From: PALSA-505 sp036267135
GTDB lineage: Bacteria; Actinomycetota; Actinomycetes; Streptosporangiales; Streptosporangiaceae
Length of the DNA stretch: 64,000 nucleotides
Assembly (NCBI GenBank): GCA_036267135.1
Contig: DATAWQ010000078.1
Coordinates: 45,941 to 109,940, forward strand
Direction: 5' to 3'
Part shown: positions 33,371 through 40,186 of the stretch, one piece after another
How positions within the stretch are numbered: position 1 is the stretch's first letter
How the letters are laid out: each line of letters opens with the position of its first letter
Notes under the pieces: model-generated
The model's database searches: none
What the model was told of the DNA's origin: nothing
The model's input: the letters and a program-made list of their open reading frames with translations, nothing else
Made by a program: the position numbers and the translations under genes

Positions 33371-34771
33371 ATGTCCACAGCCTCTGGGACCTTCGTCAAG
33401 GTCCCCGGCGATCGTCACTCCGAAGTCGGGCACAACCTGGCCGAGCCGGTGCCCAAGGCGCTGAGCCTGATCGACCAGCTCGGCCTGTGGGGCAACCTGG
33501 GCGTGAGCCTGCTCGGCTTCACCGGCGCCATCTTCGTGCTGCAGCCCGACGGAGCAGGCACCCCCGAGCTGTCGCTGGCCGCCGCGCTGACCGCGATCGT
33601 GGCGGGCACCCTGCTCGGCACGGTGCCGATGGCGCTGGCCGGGCTGCCCGGCACCAGGACCGGCGCGCCGGCCATGGTGCTGCTGCGCGGGCTGTTCGGG
33701 GCCAAGCTGTCCTACCTGCCCACCGCGGTGAACATCCTGCAGTGCCTGGGCTGGGGGATATTCGAGCTGGTCACGATCGCCACCGCCGCCCACACGGTCG
33801 CGCCCGCGCTGCCCCGCTGGGTGTACGTGGTGATCGCCGGGGTGGTGACCGCGTTGCTGGCCGCCCACCCGCTCGGCTTCATCCGCACCCTGCGCAAATA
33901 CGTCACCAGCGCCGTGATGATCGTGCTGATCTACCTGTTCGTCCAGCTCATCCGCCACCCGCTGCCCGGGTTCACACACGGCACCTGGTCGGGGTACTGG
34001 GCGGCCACCGACACGGTGGTGGCCGCGGCGATCTCGTTCGCGCCGATGGCCGCCGACTACACCAGGCACTCGCGCACCCAGCGCGACCAGTTCGCCGGCA
34101 CGATGGTGGGCTACGGCACCACGCAGATCCTGTGTTATGTGATCGGCCTGCTGGCCCTGCTCACCGTGGCGCACGGCAACCCGAACGACATCTACGGCGC
34201 TTTCATCGCGCTGCCGGTGGGCACGCTCGGCTTCGCCATCCTGGCCGCCCGCGAGCTGGACCAGTCCTTCGCCAACGTCTACTCCACCGCGGTGTCCACG
34301 CAGAACCTGCGGCCGCTGTGGGACCGCCGGGTGCTCGCCGTCATGATCGCGGCGGCCACCACGGCCGGGGCGCTGTGGCTGAACATCGCCGACTACGAGA
34401 ACTTCCTCGACCTGCTCGGCTCGGTGTTCGTGCCGATGTCCGCAGTGCTCATCATCGACTTCTTCGTGGTCTCCCGCGGCCGCTGGGACCTGTCCGGCAC
34501 CGCGCGGTCGCGCTGGCCCATGCTGGTGCCCTGGGCGGCCGGCTTCGTCACCTACCAGCTCATCAACCCCGGGTACGTGTCCTGGTGGGTGTCGGCCTGG
34601 GCCTGGGTCTCCCGTCAGATCCACTTCACCCCGGCGAGCTGGATGTCCGCGTCGATACTCTCGTTCGTGGTGGCCGCCGTGGTCACGCTGCTGGTCGGCG
34701 GGATCTGGCATGTTCAACGAGCCCGATCTTGGGCAGAGGCGGGCCATGGCCCAGCCTTCGACGGAAAGTAA
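33371..34771 (+). CDS. NCS1-family permease under TPP control, probable thiamine-precursor (HMP) importer, CytX-like
   Basis: A 466-residue transporter with about 12 membrane spans. NCS1 features include LGLWGNLGVSLLGFTGAIF, a QCLGWGIFELVTIA span, and ISFAPMAADYTRHSRT. NCS1 proteins import cytosine, purines, allantoin or hydroxymethylpyrimidine; the TPP riboswitch directly upstream points to the last. The C-terminus (WHVQRARSWAEAGHGPAFDGK) is polar. An MFS remnant begins directly downstream in another frame, so the end of this gene may itself be a recombination junction. Confidence 0.88.
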   Translation: MSTASGTFVKVPGDRHSEVGHNLAEPVPKALSLIDQLGLWGNLGVSLLGFTGAIFVLQPDGAGTPELSLAAALTAIVAGTLLGTVPMALAGLPGTRTGAPAMVLLRGLFGAKLSYLPTAVNILQCLGWGIFELVTIATAAHTVAPALPRWVYVVIAGVVTALLAAHPLGFIRTLRKYVTSAVMIVLIYLFVQLIRHPLPGFTHGTWSGYWAATDTVVAAAISFAPMAADYTRHSRTQRDQFAGTMVGYGTTQILCYVIGLLALLTVAHGNPNDIYGAFIALPVGTLGFAILAARELDQSFANVYSTAVSTQNLRPLWDRRVLAVMIAAATTAGALWLNIADYENFLDLLGSVFVPMSAVLIIDFFVVSRGRWDLSGTARSRWPMLVPWAAGFVTYQLINPGYVSWWVSAWAWVSRQIHFTPASWMSASILSFVVAAVVTLLVGGIWHVQRARSWAEAGHGPAFDGK

Positions 34772-35151
34772 CGCACGGCACGCTCCGGCTGGTCGTCATC
34801 ATGATCGGCCTGGACTTCTTCATCGCCTCGTTCGCCATCGGCGTCGGCGGCACCGGCTGGACGCTGCAGGGCGAGGTGTTCCCCACCGCGGTGCGCGGGC
34901 AGGCGGCGGCGTTCGCCGCGATGATCGACTGGCTGGCCAACTTCGCCCTCATCGAGGTGTTCCCCGTCTCCCAGAACGCGATCAGCCTGGCCGGGGTCAT
35001 GGTGGTGTTCGCGGGCCTGTGCGCGCTGGCGATCGTGTTCGTCTGGAAGTTCCTGCCCGAGACCAAGGGGCTGCCGGTCGAGGAGATCGTCCAGCTCTTC
35101 GAGCGCCAGCAGCGAGGGGGCGACGGCGTCAAGGTGGCCACCGTTCAGTAA
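34772..35151 (+). pseudogene. C-terminal remnant of an MFS sugar-porter-type transporter
   Basis: About 125 codons in a frame different from the permease, ending VKVATVQ. It matches only the last two or three spans of the sugar-porter family: GEVFPTAVRGQAAAFAAMIDWLANF (span 11 with the R-x-G-R/Q-like motif) and the diagnostic FLPETKGLPVEEI. The first ten spans are missing. An internal ATG at 34801 could start a 116-residue peptide, but no functional transporter would result. Best read as the relic of a gene cut by a deletion. Confidence 0.75.
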
Positions 35152-35196
35152 AGAATCGCGGATGCGGCTTAGGGCGGTGACCAGCGGGATTGTGGT

Positions 35197-35202
35197 TACC
35201 CT
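35197..35202 (+). promoter_or_regulatory. Leaderless-type -10 element of the LigD-like gene
   Basis: TACCCT seven bases before ATG 35210. Confidence 0.45.
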
Positions 35203-35209
35203 CGAAGGC

Positions 35210-36133
35210 ATGGCCGAGGCGGTAGAACTCGAGGTCGGCGACCGGACGGTGCGGATTTCCAGCCCGGACCGGGTGTACTTTCCGGCGCGGGGCGAGACCA
35301 AGCTCGATCTGGCCCGCTACTACCTGGCCGTGGGCGACGGCATCGTCCGCGCGCTGCGGGAGCGGCCGTGCATGATGCACCGCTTCCCGTCCGGCGTGGC
35401 CGGGGACAAAGTGCACCAGAAGCGGGTGCCGAACGGCGCGCCGCCGTGGCTGGAGACGGTGCGGGTGGACTTCCCCCGGTACGGGCGGCACGCCGACGAG
35501 CTGTGCGTCACGGAGCTGGCCAGCGTGGTGTGGGCGGTGCAGATGTCCACGGTGGAGTTCCATCCGTGGAACTCGCGCCGGGCCGACACCGAGCGGCCCG
35601 ACGAGTGGCGCATCGACCTCGATCCGATGCCGCGGTGCGGGTTCGGCACGGTCCGCCGGGTCGCTCATGTGGTGCACGAGTTGCTGGATGAGCTCGGCGT
35701 GACCGGGTGGCCGAAGACCTCGGGCGGCAGCGGCCTGCACGTCTACGTCAGGATCGAGCCGCGCTGGGGTTTCGCCGACCTGCGCCGGGCCGCGCACGCC
35801 TTCGCCAGGGAGGTCGAGCGCCGCGCCCCCGGCGAGGTGACGACCACCTGGTGGCGCAAGGACCGCGACCCCAGCAAGCTGTTCGTCGACTACAACCAGA
35901 ACACCAGGGACCACACCATCGCCAGCGCTTACTCGGTGCGCGGCGTGCCAGAGGCCACCGTGTCCACCCCGATCACCTGGGACGAGATCGACGACGTGGA
36001 CCCGCGCGCGTTCACCATCGCCACCGTGCCGGCCAGGTTCGCCGAGCTGGGCGACCTGCACGCGGGCATCGATGACCACGCCTACACGCTGGACACCCTG
36101 CTCGGCTGGGCCGACCGCGACAACCTCGACTAG
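35210..36133 (+). CDS. Stand-alone LigD-type primase-polymerase domain protein
   Basis: A 307-residue protein related to the polymerase (archaeo-eukaryotic primase) domain of LigD. Metal-binding DLDP is in EWRIDLDPMP, with the primase motif KTSGGSGLHVYVRIEP and the basic RKDRDPSKLFVDYNQN. Ligase and phosphoesterase domains are absent, as in other actinobacterial PolDom proteins, which act in non-homologous end joining or gap filling with Ku and LigC. No Ku gene is in the window. ATG 35210 is chosen for the leaderless promoter; ATG 35162 would add 16 residues. Confidence 0.88.
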   Translation: MAEAVELEVGDRTVRISSPDRVYFPARGETKLDLARYYLAVGDGIVRALRERPCMMHRFPSGVAGDKVHQKRVPNGAPPWLETVRVDFPRYGRHADELCVTELASVVWAVQMSTVEFHPWNSRRADTERPDEWRIDLDPMPRCGFGTVRRVAHVVHELLDELGVTGWPKTSGGSGLHVYVRIEPRWGFADLRRAAHAFAREVERRAPGEVTTTWWRKDRDPSKLFVDYNQNTRDHTIASAYSVRGVPEATVSTPITWDEIDDVDPRAFTIATVPARFAELGDLHAGIDDHAYTLDTLLGWADRDNLD

Positions 36134-36231
36134 GGTCGGCCGGCCGCGGCCCGGTCGCCGGCCCGGCCGGCGTCTGCGGGCGAAAGTCGCCCGTCAGGCC
36201 ACTTACGCCCCATCAGCCCTGCGGGTACGAG

Positions 36232-36296
36232 GCAAGTCGATATGGCTGAGGCAACGCCATCCTTAGAGAGGTTACGTTGCCACAACCATAACTTGC
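36232..36296. repeat. Repeat-family hairpin, copy B, overlapping the 3' end of the cysteine dioxygenase gene
   Basis: Left arm 36232-36256 (GCAAGT, then TATGG..TG.GGCAACG) pairs with right arm 36275-36296 with a three-base bulge and two mismatches; loop 18 bases. The right arm contains TACGTTGCCACAACCATA, identical to copy A at 20677-20728. On the minus strand the arm encodes the final residues QVMVVAT and the TAA stop of the dioxygenase. It lies at a convergent junction, like copy A. Confidence 0.8.
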
Positions 36297-36787
36297 TCAG
36301 TGGAGACCTGGCGGAGTTCTTCGGTGTAGCCCATCGAGATCCGGCGCATCACGCCCTGGTCGTCGATGTTGTACTGGCCCATCCGCTCCAGCGGCGGTGA
36401 GTAGGCGTGAATCGAGACGCTCTGCGCCGCGGCCCCGGTCAGCCGGTGGATGTGGTCGGGGCCGAACGCGAACGAGGTTCCGGCCTGCACCACGACCTGC
36501 ACGTGGGCGCCGCCGATCCGGGGGTTGCTCTCGGTCAGGGCGCCGGACACCACCCGCACCGCCCCGGACGAAACGTCGTGATCGTGCCAGCCGGTGTCGC
36601 TGTCGGTGGTCCAGCACAGCAGCCAGACGTCGATGTGATCGTCGCGATGCAGCGAGGCGTAGTGCCGCCCGCCGGAGGAGAACGCCACGTGCTGACGCCA
36701 CAGTTCGGGCTGGCTGGCGATCGTGTTGGCTAGCCGGGCCAGTTCTCTGCTGTCGAGATCCCTGGCAGGCAATGCCGGAAACGTCAT
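36272..36787 (-). CDS. Cysteine dioxygenase-type cupin protein
   Basis: A 171-residue cupin. The iron-binding first motif is TGWHDHDVSSGAVRVVSG (H-x-H) and the second histidine is in FGPDHIHRLTG. Family members oxidise cysteine to cysteine sulfinate or act on related thiols. I use ATG 36787 because GGAGAGG is nine bases upstream; ATG 36796 abuts that site. The last eight codons and stop lie in a repeat-family hairpin. A pair of palindromic operator-like sites is about 85-130 bases upstream of the start. Confidence 0.88.
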   Translation of the reverse strand: MTFPALPARDLDSRELARLANTIASQPELWRQHVAFSSGGRHYASLHRDDHIDVWLLCWTTDSDTGWHDHDVSSGAVRVVSGALTESNPRIGGAHVQVVVQAGTSFAFGPDHIHRLTGAAAQSVSIHAYSPPLERMGQYNIDDQGVMRRISMGYTEELRQVSTEQVMVVAT

Positions 36788-36869
36788 GGTGTTCATCCTC
36801 TCCGCGGGTAGACGGGACGCTGGCCGCGTGCCGTTGTGCTCCTTGTTGTGCGTGTTGCCTGTGTCGTGA

Positions 36870-36915
36870 GTACTGAAGCGTTTCACTTAACCGATTCAGT
36901 GAAACGCTTCAGTAC
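36870..36915. promoter_or_regulatory. Twin palindromic operator sites upstream of the cysteine dioxygenase
   Basis: Perfect 18-bp inverted repeat GTACTGAAGCGTTTCACT (36870-36887) and complement (36898-36915), 10-base spacer. Each arm contains TGAAGCGTTTCA or TGAAACGCTTCA, itself a CG-centred near-palindrome of the LacI-family type; centres are 26 bp apart. A LacI-family gene lies 2.2 kb away (39116-40126). Confidence 0.75.
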
Positions 36916-37005
36916 GATCCGTGTCAAGCGGATCAAGCAATGCTGGCGCAGTTGAGCGCCCACAGCGCCACACCGCCCACAGCGCCGCGGCGGCCTGGCG
37001 CCCGG

Positions 37006-38112
37006 CTACAGGGGGGGCCGGATGGGGGGGATGGGGGTCATGCCGGACCGGCGGGGGCCCGACCAGAGCGCGGGCACCGCGTCCACGGCCGCGGCCACCC
37101 CGAAGGCGGCCTGCTCGTAGTTGACCCGCCAGCCGACGAAGTCGGGCCAGGCGTCGGACGGGTCACGCTCGATCGGGAAGTCCACCTTGCGCATCCGCTC
37201 GACGGCGTCGAGGAACTCTTCGTAGGTCACGCTGATGCTGTCGCTCTTCTCCGGCATATCGGGGAAGCCCAGGCCCATCGTCCGCGCGATCTGCTGGAAG
37301 CACAGGAACCCGGCGCGCAGGCACAGCCGGGCCGACACCGTCGGCGCGGCTTCCGGGCACAGCGACAGCATCAGCGCGGCCGAGTCCAGCACGGACAGCA
37401 GCGCGGTCACCCAGGACGACAGCGCCCTCGGCGAGCGGAAGCGCACCAGCGGCAGGTACGTGCTGTGGCTCTCCATGACGTCGGCCGCCCACCGCTCCCA
37501 CACCGCGTACAGCTCGGGCAGCGTGTCGATCGTGGACACCCCCGACCCCAGCGCGTAGTGCGTGCGGGCCAGCAGTTCGGGCCCCCAGGCCGGGACTCCG
37601 CCCCGCCCGTTCAGCAGCGCCACTTCGGTTTCCCTGCGGTTGAAGGCCGCGTACAGCGCCGGCAGGTAGCCGACCTGCAGGGCCACGATCACCAGGCCGG
37701 TGGCCGCGGAGATGAACACGACCGCCAGCGGCGCCGCCCCTTCGGTTCCGGCGAAGCCCAGGGTGAACATCGACGAGCCCGCGTTGGTGAACGCGGACGA
37801 GACGCCGATCGGGTCCAGCGGCCACAGCAGCAGCGCGAAGCCGACGAAGGAGAATCCCAGCCAGGCGGTGAGCTGGCTGAGCAGGACCGCCGCCGCCTGG
37901 GTGGCCAGCATCAGGTCACGCCGCTTGTAGTCGTGGACGTGGCCGACCGCCAGCTGGTACGCCCGGTCCACGGCCCAGTCCACCGCGCGCGTCAGCATGC
38001 TGCTGACCGGGCGCGGCACGATGAGCGTCCCGATCACGCTGGACCACGCCGTGAGCACGAGCAGCGCGCCGACGACCGCGGCCACCGAGCGGGCCGCGAG
38101 CGGGACCACCAT
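37006..38112 (-). CDS. Membrane protein with ion-channel-like core
   Basis: A 368-residue protein. An N-terminal anchor (VPLAARSVAAVVGALLVLTAW) is followed by two spans flanking a pore-like loop (NAGSSMFTLGFAGTEGAAPLAVVF, then SAATGLVIVALQVGYLPALYAAF), reminiscent of two-span potassium channels, though the filter sequence is not canonical TVGYG. The C-terminal 180 residues are soluble helices. ATG 38112 has AAGGAGAT upstream, which rules out the longer frame. Divergent from NAD kinase. Function unproven; channel or mechanosensitive role is a guess. Nothing is supported in the 90-base gap on its 3' side. Confidence 0.72.
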   Translation of the reverse strand: MVVPLAARSVAAVVGALLVLTAWSSVIGTLIVPRPVSSMLTRAVDWAVDRAYQLAVGHVHDYKRRDLMLATQAAAVLLSQLTAWLGFSFVGFALLLWPLDPIGVSSAFTNAGSSMFTLGFAGTEGAAPLAVVFISAATGLVIVALQVGYLPALYAAFNRRETEVALLNGRGGVPAWGPELLARTHYALGSGVSTIDTLPELYAVWERWAADVMESHSTYLPLVRFRSPRALSSWVTALLSVLDSAALMLSLCPEAAPTVSARLCLRAGFLCFQQIARTMGLGFPDMPEKSDSISVTYEEFLDAVERMRKVDFPIERDPSDAWPDFVGWRVNYEQAAFGVAAAVDAVPALWSGPRRSGMTPIPPIRPPL

Positions 38113-38194
38113 GGGATCTCCTTGGATGATCTTTGACCATGCCGAACCTACCGTGACGGCCGGGTATTCGCCGGGACTGGCCGCCGGTGACAGG

Positions 38195-38200
38195 TAACTT
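38195..38200 (+). promoter_or_regulatory. Leaderless-type -10 element of nadK
   Basis: TAACTT six bases before ATG 38207. Confidence 0.45.
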
Positions 38201-38206
38201 TGGCTC

Positions 38207-39103
38207 ATGCATGTGGTCGGCCTGGTCCTGCACCCGAGGCGTGATTCGGCCGCCGCTGTGAGTTCGGTCCTGGAGTGGGCTGCCCGCAAGGGCGCTCAGG
38301 TCCTGGGGATCGACTCCGAGATCGACCGGCTCGATTGCCCCGCGGTCGCGGTGCCGGCCGAGGAGATCGGCCGCCGCGCCGACCTGCTGGTCAGCCTGGG
38401 CGGGGACGGCACGATGCTGCGCGCCATGCGGCTGGCCGACCGGCAGAGCGGCCCGGTGCTCGGGGTGAACCTGGGGAAGCTGGGCTTCCTGGCCGAGGTG
38501 GACGTGCCCGACCTGCCCGGCGCGCTGTCGGCCATCGACAACCTGGAGTTCACGATCGAGTCGCGGCTGGCGGTGGACGCGGTCGTCGGCGGCCAGGTGG
38601 TCACCGCCTTCAACGACGTCGCCTTCGTCCGGTTCCCGGGGGAGCCGACCGCGGTGATCGCGGTGCGGGCGGCCGGCCACCCGTTCGTCAGCTACGCCGC
38701 CGACGCGGTCGTGGTCGCCACCCCGACCGGCTCCACCGCCTACAGCTTCTCCGCGGGCGGCCCGATCGTGAGCCCGTCGGTCGAGGCACTGCTGGTCACG
38801 CCCGCCGCGCCGCATTCGGCCTACAACCGCGGGCTGGTGCTGTCGGTCCAGGACAGCCTGATGCTGGAGATCCTGCCGGCCAGCGGGCCGCTGGCCGTCG
38901 AGGTGGACGGCCAGGTCGCCGCGCAGGTGGCCGCGGGCGATCAGATCGAGCTGCGGCCGCGGCCAGGCGCGGCGCACGTGGTCCGGCTGGGCCGCACCAC
39001 GTTCTACGAGCGGGCCCGCCGCAAGCTGCGGCTGACCGACTCCGCCGAGGTCCCGCCCTGGCCGGGGGAGCCGGAAGAACGCTTCGGGGTACCGGCGACC
39101 TAA
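38207..39103 (+). CDS. nadK: NAD kinase
   Basis: A 298-residue ATP-NAD kinase. Signature VSLGGDGTMLRAMRL, then GVNLGKLGFLAEV, NDVAFVR and the glycine-rich VVATPTGSTAYSFSAGGPIV. It makes NADP+. The gene appears complete; the C-terminus is slightly extended (Pro/Glu-rich). It converges on the LacI gene and is probably transcribed alone from a leaderless promoter. Confidence 0.94.
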   Translation: MHVVGLVLHPRRDSAAAVSSVLEWAARKGAQVLGIDSEIDRLDCPAVAVPAEEIGRRADLLVSLGGDGTMLRAMRLADRQSGPVLGVNLGKLGFLAEVDVPDLPGALSAIDNLEFTIESRLAVDAVVGGQVVTAFNDVAFVRFPGEPTAVIAVRAAGHPFVSYAADAVVVATPTGSTAYSFSAGGPIVSPSVEALLVTPAAPHSAYNRGLVLSVQDSLMLEILPASGPLAVEVDGQVAAQVAAGDQIELRPRPGAAHVVRLGRTTFYERARRKLRLTDSAEVPPWPGEPEERFGVPAT

Positions 39104-39115
39104 CGCGCGTCCCGG

Positions 39116-40126
39116 TTAGCGCCGCGGCGGGCCGGTGGAGGCGCGCTCGCACAGGTGCGGCTGCTGCAGGATGCGGCGGTGCCGCGTCTTGCCGTCGATG
39201 GCCTTGAGTATGAGCCTGACCGAGCCGTGCACGATCCCGTCGATGTCCCAGTCCACGGTGGTCAGCCCCGGGGTGAGCAGGCTCGACATCGGGTGGTTGT
39301 CGTAGCCCACGATCGACAGGTCACCGGGAACCGACAGGCCGAGCGCGCGGGCGGCCGCGTAGGCGCCGTAGGCGATGGAGTCGGAGAAGCAGAACAGCGC
39401 CGTCGGCCTGGACGCCCCGCCCAGCACCGCCTGCGCCACCTCGGTCGCCGCCATCAGCGACGGGCCGGCCGTCACGACGCCCACGTCGAGCGCCAGCCGC
39501 TCCGCCTCGGTGCTGACGTGCAACTCGGCCGGGCGATCCGGGGTGCTCGGCCGGGTGGGAGTGAGCACGGTGATCCGCCGGTGGCCCAGGCCCTGCAGAT
39601 GCTGCAGGGCCAGGTTCACCCCCGACCGGTTGTCGAACAGCACCTCGCCCACGGTCCTGCGGCCGTACAGGGCGTCACCGATCGACACGATGGGCAGGCT
39701 GTCCCCCAGCTCAGCCCAGCGCTCCGCCGAGGGATCCAGCGGCTGGACGATCAGGCCGTCCACCCGCTGGTCCCGCAACTGCCGGGCGAGCACCTGTTCC
39801 CGGCCCGGGTCACCGCCCGCGCCGACGAGCAGCGCGTACCGGTCCTGGGCGAGCAGGCCGTGGCTGATCCGCACGCCGAGCAACTGCTGCCACATGTCCT
39901 CCAGCGAGCCGCACAGCAGCCCGACCATGCCGGTGCGCCCGCTGACCAGGGCGCGGGCGATGGGGTCGGCCTCGTAGCCGAGCTCGGCCGCGGCCTGCCT
40001 GACCCGTTCCTGGGTCTCGTCGGAGGTCTGCATGCCGCGCAGGGCGTAGGAAACGGCCGCTGGCGAAAGCCCCGTAGCGTCGGCGACGTCACGGATCGTG
40101 GCGCGCTTGCGCGGCTCCGGCACCAC
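39116..40126 (-). CDS. LacI-family transcriptional regulator
   Basis: A 336-residue repressor. N-terminal helix-turn-helix and hinge TIRDVADATGLSPAAVSYALRG through ERVRQAAAELGYEADPIARAL, then a periplasmic-binding-protein-like ligand domain (GLIVQPLDPSAERW, FDNRSGVNLALQHLQGLGHRRI, CFSDSIAYGAYAAARALG, VGYDNHPMSSLLTPGLTTV). The effector is unknown. GTG 40126 follows TATACG by five bases, suggesting a leaderless transcript. It lies 60 bases downstream of the lyase-like gene on the same strand, so regulation of that gene or of the twin operators at 36870-36915 is plausible. Confidence 0.92.
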   Translation of the reverse strand: MVPEPRKRATIRDVADATGLSPAAVSYALRGMQTSDETQERVRQAAAELGYEADPIARALVSGRTGMVGLLCGSLEDMWQQLLGVRISHGLLAQDRYALLVGAGGDPGREQVLARQLRDQRVDGLIVQPLDPSAERWAELGDSLPIVSIGDALYGRRTVGEVLFDNRSGVNLALQHLQGLGHRRITVLTPTRPSTPDRPAELHVSTEAERLALDVGVVTAGPSLMAATEVAQAVLGGASRPTALFCFSDSIAYGAYAAARALGLSVPGDLSIVGYDNHPMSSLLTPGLTTVDWDIDGIVHGSVRLILKAIDGKTRHRRILQQPHLCERASTGPPRR

Positions 40127-40186
40127 GTCATCGTATAGCGACGGTAAAGCCAGACCGGGTCGGCGCGACGGCGCGCCCCCGGCCGC

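Noticed and set aside
33371..35151. Permease and MFS fragment as a single frameshifted gene
   Set aside because: The two parts belong to different transporter families (NCS1 and sugar-porter MFS), and the permease already has its full set of spans.
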